Below are positions 8,130 to 17,048 of a stretch of DNA of 63,160 nucleotides, one piece after another; the stretch's first letter is position 1; every line of letters begins with the position of its first letter. The DNA lies in the NCBI GenBank assembly GCA_018366195.1, contig JAGZIN010000013.1:1-63160 (forward strand), in the 5' to 3' direction. The notes under the pieces are model-generated. The model ran no database searches and was not told the DNA's origin. It was given only the letters and a program-made list of their open reading frames with translations. The position numbers were made by a program, and so were the translations under genes. Origin of the DNA: Butyricicoccus pullicaecorum (GTDB taxonomy: Bacteria; Bacillota; Clostridia; Oscillospirales; Butyricicoccaceae).

Positions 8130-8630
8130 ATGTTTCATATTGTTTTGGTTGAGCCGGAGATTCCTCAGAATACTGGAAATATTGCGCGCACCTGTGCGGT
8201 GACGGGTGCAGTGCTGCATCTTGTGGAGCCCTTGGGGTTTGCTATTGATAATCGGCAGCTCAAGCGAGCTGGATTGGATTATTGGCATTTGCTGGATATC
8301 CGCCGCTATCAAAATCTGGAGGATTTCTTTAGAAAAAATCCAGACGGGAGATACTTCTATTTGACGACAAAGGCAAAGCATGCTTACACCGAACCCGGAT
8401 TTCAAGATGGGGATTATTTACTGTTTGGAAAGGAAACCCGCGGACTGCCGGAATCTCTGCTGATGGCAAATCCGGAGCGCTGTATTCGAATCCCAATGCG
8501 GGAGGGTGCACGCAGCATGAATTTGTCGAATGCGGTAGCAGTGACTGTGTTTGAGGCACTTCGGCAAACCGATTTTGCCGGACTGACAGAGGCTGGCTGC
8601 TTCCCTGGAGAAATGGACGCGGCATATTGA
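8130..8630 (+). CDS. trmL: tRNA (cytidine/uridine(34)-2'-O)-methyltransferase TrmL
   Basis: This SPOUT-class methyltransferase of 166 aa is predicted to 2'-O-methylate the wobble base of tRNA-Leu isoacceptors with SAM. The start MFHIVLVEPEIPQNTGNIAR holds the family motif N-x-G-N-I-x-R. The C-terminal knot is visible as LLFGKETRGLP and RCIRIPMREGARSMNLSNAV. The frame opens upstream, but ATG 8130 follows AAAGAGG and matches the family start. DegV follows 15 bases later, so they may be co-transcribed. Confidence 0.93.
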   Translation: MFHIVLVEPEIPQNTGNIARTCAVTGAVLHLVEPLGFAIDNRQLKRAGLDYWHLLDIRRYQNLEDFFRKNPDGRYFYLTTKAKHAYTEPGFQDGDYLLFGKETRGLPESLLMANPERCIRIPMREGARSMNLSNAVAVTVFEALRQTDFAGLTEAGCFPGEMDAAY

Positions 8631-8645
8631 TACAGGAGGAATGGT

Positions 8646-9527
8646 ATGGAAAAAATCCATATATTTTGTGATTCGGCGGCAGATATTCCGCGTGAGTTGG
8701 TTCAGAAATATGAAATTGATATTGTTCCAGAAAAAGTCACACATCAAGGAAAGACATTTCGGGAATTCTATGATATGACACCCGAGGAATATTGGGATTT
8801 GCTTGACGCATCGGAAGAAATTCCGACAACAGCACAGATTACTCCAGCAGAGGTCATGACAAGCTATGAAAAAGCACGGACTGATGGGTGTACACATGTG
8901 CTGGGGATTATTATGAATGGCTCCGGCTCCGGCGGCTATCAGTCGTGCTGTATCGCGCGCACGATGTTTTATGAAGCCTATGGAACCGATATGCAGATTG
9001 AGCTAATCGACTCGGAAAGCTACACCTATATTTATGGACAGGTCGTTTTGCATGCGTGTGAAATGCGCGATGCAGGGGACGCATTTTGTGACATTGTACA
9101 CATTGCCCGTGCACGTCTCAAGCGCTGCGAGGCGGTGCTTGGTGTGTATACACTCAAGCATCTCAAAAAGTCCGGACGTATTTCCGGAGGTGCCGCCTTT
9201 GTTGGGGAGGCGCTGGGGCTGAAACCTGTCAGCCTTGTGAAAGCGGGTGCAGTTACGGTGATTGACAAGGCACGGGGAGAGAAAAATCTGATTTCCAAGG
9301 TGCTTGAGCAGGTGGCAAGACGGGTTGTAAATCCGAGCGCTCAGAAAGCCGTTTTGCTATATGGAAAAATTGCACCGGAAAAAATAGATGAAATAGAAAA
9401 GGGTCTGCTCGAAAAAATCGGGTTTGAATCTGTCGAGCGCAGACCCATCGGAATATCGGTTATCACCAATACAGGACCGCAGGCGTTTGCGGTAGCCTAT
9501 CATGGAGAACAGCGCACTATCGACTGA
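8646..9527 (+). CDS. DegV family fatty-acid-binding protein
   Basis: This 293-aa protein has the DegV fold. The N-terminus IHIFCDSAADIPRELVQKY contains the D-S-A/T-x-D-I/L-P motif, and NGSGSGGYQS and HLKKSGRISGGAAF are other family segments. DegV proteins bind fatty acids in a two-domain cleft; FakB members deliver them to the fatty acid kinase FakA. Whether this copy works with a FakA cannot be decided, because no kinase gene lies nearby. The start has an AGGAGGAATGGT site. The next unit begins with its own promoter at 9649. Confidence 0.9.
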   Translation: MEKIHIFCDSAADIPRELVQKYEIDIVPEKVTHQGKTFREFYDMTPEEYWDLLDASEEIPTTAQITPAEVMTSYEKARTDGCTHVLGIIMNGSGSGGYQSCCIARTMFYEAYGTDMQIELIDSESYTYIYGQVVLHACEMRDAGDAFCDIVHIARARLKRCEAVLGVYTLKHLKKSGRISGGAAFVGEALGLKPVSLVKAGAVTVIDKARGEKNLISKVLEQVARRVVNPSAQKAVLLYGKIAPEKIDEIEKGLLEKIGFESVERRPIGISVITNTGPQAFAVAYHGEQRTID

Positions 9528-9648
9528 TTTCGGACGACCGGAAGGCATGTTTTGGGAAATTCTTGCATGATTTCGGTTGGTTTTGGGATTCGCCTGCCGG
9601 AAAGGTGTAAAGAATTCGAAAAAAACATACTTTTTTTCAGATTTTCTA

Positions 9649-9677
9649 TTGAAACCTGAACAAAAACCAAGTATAAT
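9649..9677 (+). promoter_or_regulatory. Promoter of the glycolytic operon
   Basis: TTGAAA, 17 bases, TATAAT, about 110 bases before pgk. This is near-consensus and fits high expression. Confidence 0.8.
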
Positions 9678-9786
9678 TTTGTCTTGGTAGTGGGAACCTG
9701 GAAAACAGCAGGATTCATGCCAGGAATCCACGATATTTCTGTTCATCGGTCTATATTTTTTCACCTATTATAAAGGAGATGCTATT

Positions 9787-10977
9787 ATGGATTACAATAA
9801 GAAGAGCGTAGAGGATATCGACGTTTCTGGTAAGAAGGTCATCGTTCGCTGTGACTTTAATGTGCCGCAAGATGAAAACGGGGCAATCACAGATGACAAG
9901 CGCATCGTGGCTGCGCTGCCGACCATTAAGTACCTGCTTGAGCACAATGCAGCAGTGATTCTGTGCTCCCATCTGGGACGCCCGAAGGGTGAGTTCAAGA
10001 TGAAGTACTCTCTGGCACCGGTTGCTGCACGTTTGACGGAGCTGCTCGGTCAGGAAGTAAAGCTGGCCAAGGACGTGATTGGTGAGGACGCAAAGAAGAT
10101 GGCGTCTGAACTCCAGTGCGGTCAGGCAATGCTGCTTGAGAATGTACGTTTCCACAAGGAAGAAGAAAAAAATGATCCGGCATTTGCCAAGGAACTGGCA
10201 GATATGGCTGAGATTTATGTCAATGATGCGTTTGGTACCGCACACCGCGCACATGCAACCACTGCGGGAATTGCAGATTACCTGCCGGCAGTATGCGGCT
10301 TCCTGATTAACAAGGAAATCTCCATCATGGGCAAGGCACTGGCAAATCCGGTTCGCCCGTTCGTTGCGATTCTGGGCGGTGCTAAGGTTTCCGATAAAAT
10401 CGGTGTCATCAACAATCTCATCGAAAAGTGCGACACCATCATCATCGGCGGCGGTATGTCCTACACCTTTATGAAGGCGATGGGCAAGGAAATCGGCACC
10501 TCTCTGTGTGAGGCAGACAAGCTGGATTTGGCAAAGGAACTGATGGCAAAGGCTGAGGCAAAGGGCGTAAAGCTGCTTCTGCCAGTGGATACCGTATGTG
10601 CAGACCGCTTTGCCGCAGATGCAACTCCGGTTGTATATGATGCAGGCGCACTGCCGGCTGACATGATGGGTCTGGACATTGGACCTAAGACCATTGCGCT
10701 GTTCTCTGAGGCTGTGAAGGACGCTGGTACAGTGGTATGGAACGGCCCGATGGGTGTCTTTGAGTTTGATGCGTTTGCTGTTGGTACCAAGGCTGTTGCA
10801 AAGGCAATTGCAGAGTCCAAGGCAGTTTCCATCATTGGTGGCGGCGACTCCGCAGCAGCTGTTGAAAAGCTGGGATTTGCAGCTGAAATGAGCCACATTT
10901 CCACTGGCGGCGGCGCTTCTCTGGAGTTCTTGGAGGGTCTGGAACTGCCGGGTATTGCTTGTCTCGAAGATAAGTAA
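9787..10977 (+). CDS. pgk: Phosphoglycerate kinase
   Basis: This is a 396-aa phosphoglycerate kinase of normal length, making ATP and 3-phosphoglycerate from 1,3-bisphosphoglycerate and ADP. The N-domain motif VIVRCDFNVPQDENG, the substrate-binding SHLGRPKG and ENVRFHKEEE regions, and the C-domain GGAKVSDKIGVI and GGGDSAAAVEKLG nucleotide loops are all present. It is the first gene of the run pgk-tpiA-gpmI-eno. Codon use is strongly biased (frequent CTG, GCA, AAG), as expected for a highly expressed gene. The GapA step must be encoded elsewhere. Confidence 0.98.
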   Translation: MDYNKKSVEDIDVSGKKVIVRCDFNVPQDENGAITDDKRIVAALPTIKYLLEHNAAVILCSHLGRPKGEFKMKYSLAPVAARLTELLGQEVKLAKDVIGEDAKKMASELQCGQAMLLENVRFHKEEEKNDPAFAKELADMAEIYVNDAFGTAHRAHATTAGIADYLPAVCGFLINKEISIMGKALANPVRPFVAILGGAKVSDKIGVINNLIEKCDTIIIGGGMSYTFMKAMGKEIGTSLCEADKLDLAKELMAKAEAKGVKLLLPVDTVCADRFAADATPVVYDAGALPADMMGLDIGPKTIALFSEAVKDAGTVVWNGPMGVFEFDAFAVGTKAVAKAIAESKAVSIIGGGDSAAAVEKLGFAAEMSHISTGGGASLEFLEGLELPGIACLEDK

Positions 10978-10994
10978 TGTAAATTTGGTATGCT

Positions 10995-11015
10995 CGGGGC
11001 GGTATCCCCGCCCCG
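10995..11015 (+). repeat. GC-rich hairpin between pgk and tpiA
   Basis: A perfect 8-bp stem CGGGGCGG / CCGCCCCG has a TATCC loop and no T run. It may stabilise the pgk message or mark a processing site rather than terminate. Confidence 0.5.
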
Positions 11016-11105
11016 CGTCTACATAGAATCCTAGTTTATTGTATGCCATCCGTGTTTGAAGGGAAGATAAACCGTTCCGCGGGTGTTGAAAGGGGTATTT
11101 GAACA

Positions 11106-11876
11106 ATGAATCGCAGATATCGTAAGACGATCATCGCCGGCAACTGGAAGATGAACAAGACACCGAGCGAGGCGAAGGCTCTGATTGAGGAGATGAAGCC
11201 ACTCCTGTCTAAGACAAAGTGGTGCGAGATGGTGCTGTGTGTACCGTTCACCGATATCCAGGCTGCTGTCAAGGCCGCAAAGGGCTCTAAGATCGCTATC
11301 GGTGCTGAGAATATGCATTTTGAGAAGTCCGGTGCATTCACTGGTGAGATTTCTGCTGATATGCTGAAGGAATTGGGCGTAAAATATGTTATCATTGGCC
11401 ATTCCGAGCGCCGTCAGTATTTCAACGAAACCGACGAGACCTGCAACAAGAAGGTTCATGTTGCAATTGAAAACGGTCTGCGCCCGATTCTGTGTGTGGG
11501 TGAATCCCTTGCTGAGCGTGAGCAAGATGTTACCACCGAGGTCGTGCGCAAGCAGATTAAGATTGCTTTGCAGGGCGTTGCCGTTGAGGATATCAAAAAG
11601 GTTGTAATCGCTTACGAGCCGATTTGGGCAATTGGTACCGGCAAGACTGCTACTTCAGAGCAGGCTGGCGAGGTTTGTGCAGCAATTCGTGATTGCCTGC
11701 GCGAGCTATATGGTGCACGTGCAGCACGTGCAATCACCATTCAGTATGGCGGTTCTATGAATGCAAAGAATGCAGCAGAACTGCTTGCACAGCCTGATGT
11801 TGATGGCGGTCTGATTGGTGGAGCTTCCTTGAAGTCTGCAGATTTTGCAGCAATCGTTGAGGCGGCAAATCAGTAA
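11106..11876 (+). CDS. tpiA: Triosephosphate isomerase
   Basis: This 256-aa TIM-barrel enzyme interconverts dihydroxyacetone phosphate and glyceraldehyde 3-phosphate. IIAGNWKMNKTPSEA carries the active-site Asn-Lys, VIIGHSERR the catalytic His, VVIAYEPIWAIGTGKTAT the catalytic Glu and the mobile phosphate-gripping loop, and IQYGGSMN the phosphate-binding glycines. It lies between pgk and gpmI with intergenic hairpins on both sides but no promoter that I could find, so it is probably read from the pgk promoter. Confidence 0.98.
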   Translation: MNRRYRKTIIAGNWKMNKTPSEAKALIEEMKPLLSKTKWCEMVLCVPFTDIQAAVKAAKGSKIAIGAENMHFEKSGAFTGEISADMLKELGVKYVIIGHSERRQYFNETDETCNKKVHVAIENGLRPILCVGESLAEREQDVTTEVVRKQIKIALQGVAVEDIKKVVIAYEPIWAIGTGKTATSEQAGEVCAAIRDCLRELYGARAARAITIQYGGSMNAKNAAELLAQPDVDGGLIGGASLKSADFAAIVEAANQ

Positions 11877-11916
11877 TTTCCGCGTGCGGGTCTTTTCCCC
11901 GTGCACATTTGTGAGG

Positions 11917-11944
11917 GGGACAACGGATAATCTGTTGTCCCTTT
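11917..11944 (+). repeat. Hairpin between tpiA and gpmI
   Basis: GGGACAAC and GTTGTCCC pair around nine bases and are followed by only three T residues. It is terminator-like but weak, so partial readthrough into gpmI is likely. Confidence 0.5.
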
Positions 11945-11968
11945 CCTGACTAAGGAGTAAATAAAATA

Positions 11969-13555
11969 ATGGCAACCAAAAGAACTACCAAAAAGACAAC
12001 GACTGCAGCTGCGAAGAAGAGCGGCAAAAAGCAGCCGCTGGCACTCATAATTTTAGATGGCTTTGGTTATCGTAAGGAAACTGAGGGCAATGCCATCGCA
12101 ATGGCAAAGAAGCCGGTGCTCGACAAGGTGTTCAGTGAGCATCCGCATACTCTGATTGGAGCATCTGGCATGGACGTTGGTCTGCCGGACGGGCAGATGG
12201 GCAACTCTGAGGTTGGTCACACCAATATTGGTGCAGGTCGCATCGTCTATCAGGAGCTGACCCGTATTACGAAATCCATTCAGGACGGCACATTTTTTGA
12301 AAATGAGGCATTTGAGCAAGCCGTAAATCAGTGCAAGTGGTTCAACTCCACGCTGCATATCTTTGGGCTGATGTCTGATGGCGGCGTGCATTCCCATATT
12401 GAGCATATTTGCGCACTGCTTGATTTGGCAAAGCGCAATGGTCTGACTAAGGTTTGTGTGCACTGCTTCATGGACGGACGTGATACAGCGCCAACTTCGG
12501 GTGCCGGATTTGTGCAGAAAATTCAGGATAAGATAGAGGAGCTGGGAATTGGCTGCATTGCAACCGTTTCCGGACGTTACTATGCAATGGACCGCGACAA
12601 GCGCTGGGAGCGTTTGGAGCGTGCCTATGCAGCAATGGTTTATGGTCAGGGTGCACTTCGTCCGAATGCAGTACAGGCAATTGAGGAATCTTATGAAAAT
12701 GGTGTCACCGATGAATTTATTGAGCCATTTGTTGTGACAGAGGGTGCAACCATTCAGAAGGACGATGCAGTGATTTTTGCAAACTTCCGCCCAGACCGTG
12801 CACGTGAAATCACCCGTGCGCTGGTAGACCCCGATTTTGATGGCTTTGCACGTGAAAATGGCAATCTGCCAATCAAATTCATCTGCATGACACAGTATGA
12901 TGCAACCATGCCAAATGTTACCGTTGCATTTAAGCCGCAGTCCTTGACCAATACCTTTGGTGAGTATATTGCGGAAAAGGGCTTGACACAGCTGCGCATT
13001 GCAGAGACCGAAAAATATGCACATGTTACCTTCTTCTTTAACGGCGGCGTTGAGAAAGAGTATCAAAATGAGGAGCGTGCACTCATCAAGTCACCTTCTG
13101 TTGCAACCTATGATCTCAAGCCTGAGATGTCAGCTGTTGAGGTGACCGATGAGGTCGTGAAGCGTATCGAGTCAGATAAGTATGATGTCATCATCTTGAA
13201 CTTTGCAAACTGCGATATGGTTGGGCATACAGGTGTGATTCCGGCAGCTGTTAAGGCAGTAGAAACGGTGGATACCTGTGTGGGTCGTGTTTTGGACGCC
13301 ATTACAGCACATGGCGGCTGTGCGCTGATTACCGCCGACCATGGCAATGCTGACCAGATGCTGGAGGAGGACGGAAAATCTCCGTTTACAGCACACAGCA
13401 CCAATCCGGTTCCGCTGGCACTGGTTGGACGCGATGACAGCGTGAAGGCACTGTCCGAGGGTGGTGTGCTGGCTGACCTTGCGCCGACGATGCTCGAACT
13501 GCTGGGACTGGAGCAGCCGGCTGAGATGACAGGTCACAGCCTGTTGGTTAAATAA
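11969..13555 (+). CDS. gpmI: 2,3-bisphosphoglycerate-independent phosphoglycerate mutase with basic N-terminal extension
   Basis: This 528-aa manganese-dependent mutase of the alkaline-phosphatase superfamily converts 3- to 2-phosphoglycerate. ALIILDGFGYR begins the metal-binding fold, PDGQMGNSEVGHTNIGAGR contains the phosphoserine nucleophile, and CDMVGHTG and TADHGNADQM supply metal ligands. The usual protein starts near residue 22 here. The first 22 residues are an unusual Lys/Thr/Ala-rich stretch (TKRTTKKTTTAAAKKSGKK). The upstream ATG has the good site CTAAGGAG, and no internal ATG is available near residue 22, so the extension is probably translated. Confidence 0.96.
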   Translation: MATKRTTKKTTTAAAKKSGKKQPLALIILDGFGYRKETEGNAIAMAKKPVLDKVFSEHPHTLIGASGMDVGLPDGQMGNSEVGHTNIGAGRIVYQELTRITKSIQDGTFFENEAFEQAVNQCKWFNSTLHIFGLMSDGGVHSHIEHICALLDLAKRNGLTKVCVHCFMDGRDTAPTSGAGFVQKIQDKIEELGIGCIATVSGRYYAMDRDKRWERLERAYAAMVYGQGALRPNAVQAIEESYENGVTDEFIEPFVVTEGATIQKDDAVIFANFRPDRAREITRALVDPDFDGFARENGNLPIKFICMTQYDATMPNVTVAFKPQSLTNTFGEYIAEKGLTQLRIAETEKYAHVTFFFNGGVEKEYQNEERALIKSPSVATYDLKPEMSAVEVTDEVVKRIESDKYDVIILNFANCDMVGHTGVIPAAVKAVETVDTCVGRVLDAITAHGGCALITADHGNADQMLEEDGKSPFTAHSTNPVPLALVGRDDSVKALSEGGVLADLAPTMLELLGLEQPAEMTGHSLLVK

Positions 13556-13611
13556 TTATCGGGTAGTATACTTTTATCATACAACCAAAATTTTTAAGGA
13601 GTGTTTATACT

Positions 13612-14922
13612 ATGAAGGGTTACATCGAAATCGTTGACGTAATCGGCCGCGAGATTCTGGACTCCCGTGGCAATCCGACCGTTGAGGTTGAGGTATATGT
13701 AGAGGCTGATACCGGCGCATTTATGGGCCGTGCTGCTGTTCCGTCCGGTGCATCTACCGGTATCTTCGAGGCTTGCGAGCTGCGTGACGGTGACAAGGAC
13801 CGCTATCTGGGCAAGGGTGTTCTGAAGGCTGTTGACGCTGTAAACGGTGAGATTGCTGAGGAAATCATCGGCATGAACGCACTCGATCAGCAGGCTATCG
13901 ACAAGGCTATGATTGAGCTGGACGGTACCCCGAACAAGACCAAGCTGGGTGCAAACGCAATTCTGGGCGTATCTCTGGCAGTTGCAAAGGCAGCAGCTGA
14001 GGCAATGGGTCTGCCGCTTTACAACTATATCGGCGGCTGCAATGCAAAGACTCTGCCGGTTCCGATGATGAACATTCTCAACGGTGGTGCGCATGCAACC
14101 AACAACGTAGAGATTCAGGAATTCATGATTATGCCTGTTTCTGCACCTTCCTTCCGTGAGGCGCTGCGCCGCTGTGCAGAGGTATTCCACACCCTGAAGA
14201 AGACGCTGAAGGAGAATGGTACTCCGGCAGCTGGTGTTGGCGACGAGGGCGGTTATGCACCAAACCTCAAGAAGGACGAGGACGCACTGAAGGTTATCGT
14301 ACAGGCTGTGGAAGAAGCTGGCTACAAGCCGGGTGAGGACTTCATGATTGCAATTGATGCAGCTTCCTCTGAATGGTGGAACGAAGAAGAGGATTGCTAC
14401 ATTCAGCCGAAGTCTGGCAAGAAGATGACTCGCCAGCAGCTGGTTAAGATGTGGAAGGGCTTCGTTGAGAAGTATCCGATTATTTCTCTGGAAGACGGTA
14501 TGGCTGAGGAAGATTGGGAAGGCTGGGATATGCTGACCAAGACTCTGGGCGACAAGATTCAGTTGGTTGGTGATGACCTGTTTGTAACCAACACCCAGCG
14601 CCTCAAGAAGGGCATCGACATGGGCGTTGCAAACTCCATTCTCATCAAGGTAAACCAGATTGGTTCTCTGACTGAGACTCTGGACGCTATTCAGATGGCA
14701 AACCGCGCTGGCTATACTGCTGTTATTTCTCACCGTTCCGGCGAGACTGATGACACTACAATTGCAGATATTGCAGTTGCACTGAACGCTGGTCAGATTA
14801 AGACTGGTGCACCGTCCCGTACCGACCGTGTTGCGAAGTACAATCAGCTGCTCCGCATCGAGGAAGAGCTGGGCGATGTTGCAACCTATCCGGGTCGTGC
14901 TGCTTGGTTTAACCTCAAGTAA
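13612..14922 (+). CDS. eno: Enolase
   Basis: Enolase (436 aa) dehydrates 2-phosphoglycerate to phosphoenolpyruvate and is cytosolic, often also found at the cell surface. Conserved parts include REILDSRGNPTVEVEV, the mobile loop PSGASTGIFEACELRDGD, the magnesium ligands in MIAIDAASSEW, SLEDGMAEEDW and QLVGDDLFVTN, and the catalytic VISHRSGETDDTTIAD. It is the last gene of the glycolytic run and is followed by a strong terminator. AAGGAG precedes the ATG. Confidence 0.98.
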   Translation: MKGYIEIVDVIGREILDSRGNPTVEVEVYVEADTGAFMGRAAVPSGASTGIFEACELRDGDKDRYLGKGVLKAVDAVNGEIAEEIIGMNALDQQAIDKAMIELDGTPNKTKLGANAILGVSLAVAKAAAEAMGLPLYNYIGGCNAKTLPVPMMNILNGGAHATNNVEIQEFMIMPVSAPSFREALRRCAEVFHTLKKTLKENGTPAAGVGDEGGYAPNLKKDEDALKVIVQAVEEAGYKPGEDFMIAIDAASSEWWNEEEDCYIQPKSGKKMTRQQLVKMWKGFVEKYPIISLEDGMAEEDWEGWDMLTKTLGDKIQLVGDDLFVTNTQRLKKGIDMGVANSILIKVNQIGSLTETLDAIQMANRAGYTAVISHRSGETDDTTIADIAVALNAGQIKTGAPSRTDRVAKYNQLLRIEEELGDVATYPGRAAWFNLK

Positions 14923-14967
14923 GCATTTCACTTGCCCTGTTGGGTGATGTTTTTACGCTGAGATACA

Positions 14968-15007
14968 AAGTCTCCCGTATCCTATTTGGATATGGGAGAC
15001 TTTTTTA
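14968..15007 (+). terminator. Terminator of the glycolytic operon
   Basis: AAGTCTCCCGTATCC and GGATATGGGAGACTT form a long stem around a five-base loop, followed by six or more T residues. Confidence 0.92.
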
Positions 15008-15068
15008 TATATGATATGAGAAGTTTTTTCTGTTATCAACATATCGTTAAGATACAGAAAAATTTCAC

Positions 15069-15097
15069 TTGACATCGTAAGTCGAGAATGTTATTTT
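15069..15097 (+). promoter_or_regulatory. Promoter for the envelope-protein pair
   Basis: TTGACA, 17 bases, TATTTT, about 80 bases before the start at 15176. Confidence 0.6.
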
Positions 15098-15175
15098 ATA
15101 ACTGACAAATAGAGAATCTATTGTGTGAGTCATGTTGTTTTTCATTCGGGATATGTTGCGAAAAGAGGTGTTTTT

Positions 15176-16021
15176 ATGGATATCGCTGGATCGATAAAAA
15201 AGATATTCTTTGTGTGCAACTGTATTTTGCTGTGTCTGGCGTGTTGGATCTGGCTTTCTCCCAATCCTCGTTCAGAGGCATCTGAACCGATTCGGATACA
15301 GGTGGAAAATACGCCGGATATAGATGAGATGTATGATATCTTTATGCGGCAGTCGAAGCAAGAATTGATAGAGAGTTTGTCGAGCTTGAGCCAAGATGAG
15401 TCCGACGTTGAATCCCTTCTGATTGCAGGTCAGGTTTTATTCAAACGTACAGATTTTACATGCAAAGATTATCTGATGATGATTCGGAATCCAAACAACA
15501 CTGTCCCTTTGCGTTCCGTTGCAATTGAGTGTTATGCGAAAAAACTTTCGGATTCCGAAGTCGACAAGGACATCGTTGCATTGATAGCGGATTCTGATGT
15601 CGATTCTTCCTTGCGTGTGCTTGCGGTTGCATTGCTTCATCATCACTTTGATGCGCAGGAGGAAGCCCATATTTCGGCATTGTTATCCGCAGCAGACAGT
15701 GAAAATGATGATTTGGCTTATAATGCAATGAAAGCATTAGAGCATATAGACCCTGAGTGTGCGATGATACGCGCAAAAGATATTTATGAGAACTTTCAGA
15801 ATGAATCTCCCGCACGAATCAATATTGCTTGTAAAATTTTAGCAAGGTATTATTCTTCCGATAGATTCCATAATATCAATCAGGATGAAGTTCATGCCTT
15901 TGTGCAAAAAAGTTTAGAAATTTATGATTTGGTCAATCAAGAGGAAGTGAGGAGTGCTGTTTCGCAAGCGCTTGCGCTTTTGCCGGATTCGTATAGCAAA
16001 AATATGGAATGGCATGCTTGA
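15176..16021 (+). CDS. Membrane-anchored helical-repeat protein of unknown function
   Basis: I do not recognise the family. The 281-aa protein begins with a basic segment and one hydrophobic helix (IFFVCNCILLCLACWIWL, about residues 9-26), so the rest probably lies outside the cell as an anchored domain. The remainder is rich in paired alpha helices with spacing like HEAT repeats, for example VPLRSVAIECYAKKLSDS and SSLRVLAVALLHHHF, then DDLAYNAMKALEHIDPECA. Such solenoids usually bind partner proteins. ATG 15176 is chosen because AAAGAGGTG lies before it; the frame opens 17 codons earlier. The next gene, also membrane-anchored, follows 57 bases later. Confidence 0.6.
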   Translation: MDIAGSIKKIFFVCNCILLCLACWIWLSPNPRSEASEPIRIQVENTPDIDEMYDIFMRQSKQELIESLSSLSQDESDVESLLIAGQVLFKRTDFTCKDYLMMIRNPNNTVPLRSVAIECYAKKLSDSEVDKDIVALIADSDVDSSLRVLAVALLHHHFDAQEEAHISALLSAADSENDDLAYNAMKALEHIDPECAMIRAKDIYENFQNESPARINIACKILARYYSSDRFHNINQDEVHAFVQKSLEIYDLVNQEEVRSAVSQALALLPDSYSKNMEWHA

Positions 16022-16078
16022 ATTCTATGTCAAAATATGTATAAAAGCACATAAAAAAGACAAAGGGAGAACACGGAA

Positions 16079-16768
16079 ATGAAAAAATATATCATGATTC
16101 TGTTGGCAGCGGTGACCTGTTGTGTATGTGTAATTTTGTATCAGAATGGATATTTTGGTACAACAACAGAAGAAATACATGGAATTTTAGAAGAAGTCTC
16201 TTTGGAAGAACTGGCTGAGACATCTGATTTGGTGGTTCATGGAAGTGTGATTGATATTTCTGAGCCATACGAAATTGAAACAGATGATGGTCAAAGAAGT
16301 ATCTTTACGGATTATATCATCGAACCTGTCATGCTTTTGCGAGGGGAACCCGCACAGGAACGTGTGCTCATTCGTATGCAAGGTGGAAAAATGGGTCGTC
16401 ATGAGGTGATTGTTGAAGATAATCCAACGCTTGCCATAGGAGATGAAGCCGTATTCTTTCTCTGGCAGCCGCATATGGGAGGCGGTTTTAATACAAAAGA
16501 GAATACCTATTATTATTTGAATCGCATGAGCAATGGCGTGTTCTATAAGAGCGACCAGTCAGAAAGCTTCCAAACGGAGCAGGGCGAGGTACTGGAACTG
16601 GCATCATTGCCTCAAAGGTTTACGAATTTAGCCCCTGTTGATCCGGAAAGATTTCGGAGAGAGAATTTGGAAGGACTGAAAAGCAATTTAGAAGAAGGTT
16701 TTTTAACACAAAAAGAATATGATCTTTTTGTTGCACGCATGGATACGTATGCCCATGTGGTAGAATAA
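16079..16768 (+). CDS. Membrane-anchored extracytoplasmic protein with SHOCT-like tail, unknown function
   Basis: Residues 3-22 (KYIMILLAAVTCCVCVILYQ) form an uncleaved signal anchor. The middle looks like a beta-rich extracellular domain (TSDLVVHGSVIDI, FTDYIIEPVMLLRG, LAIGDEAVFFLW), a pattern I have seen in Firmicute secreted proteins of unknown role. The C-terminal stretch LEGLKSNLEEGFLTQKEYDLF resembles the short SHOCT motif (leucine-rich helix, glycine, then helix). A GGGAGAAC site precedes the ATG. It is probably transcribed with the preceding helical-repeat gene, since there is no terminator between them. Confidence 0.6.
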   Translation: MKKYIMILLAAVTCCVCVILYQNGYFGTTTEEIHGILEEVSLEELAETSDLVVHGSVIDISEPYEIETDDGQRSIFTDYIIEPVMLLRGEPAQERVLIRMQGGKMGRHEVIVEDNPTLAIGDEAVFFLWQPHMGGGFNTKENTYYYLNRMSNGVFYKSDQSESFQTEQGEVLELASLPQRFTNLAPVDPERFRRENLEGLKSNLEEGFLTQKEYDLFVARMDTYAHVVE

Positions 16769-16818
16769 AAGCGTCCAGATGGTTCCAAGCGACAGAACAT
16801 CAAAAATAGTATCATGGA

Positions 16819-16857
16819 AGCAGAGCGGCATGATAGAAGCAGTGCCGCTCTGCTTTT
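16819..16857 (+). terminator. Terminator after the envelope pair
   Basis: AGCAGAGCGGCA and TGCCGCTCTGCT form a perfect 12-bp stem followed by a short T run. Confidence 0.8.
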
Positions 16858-16909
16858 GCATGAAAACCGACAAAAACAGGAGAGAACAGCGTGGTATTAC
16901 AGATTTCTC

Positions 16910-16938
16910 TTAAAATTTACCTGTTTCTATGATATAAT
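16910..16938 (+). promoter_or_regulatory. Promoter of the deacetylase-like gene
   Basis: TTAAAA, 17 bases, TATAAT. The -10 is consensus and the -35 weak. Confidence 0.6.
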
Positions 16939-17048
16939 AGTGGCACAAGTGACTATTATACTGGATATTTCATGATGATATCACGAACGGCTATGATACG
17001 GTCAATATTTGATAGATATGTTATTGGAAATAAGGAGGCAGACAAGCT

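Noticed and set aside
10995..11944. Separate promoters for tpiA and gpmI
   Set aside because: Intergenic hairpins are present but no -35/-10 pair with proper spacing could be found.
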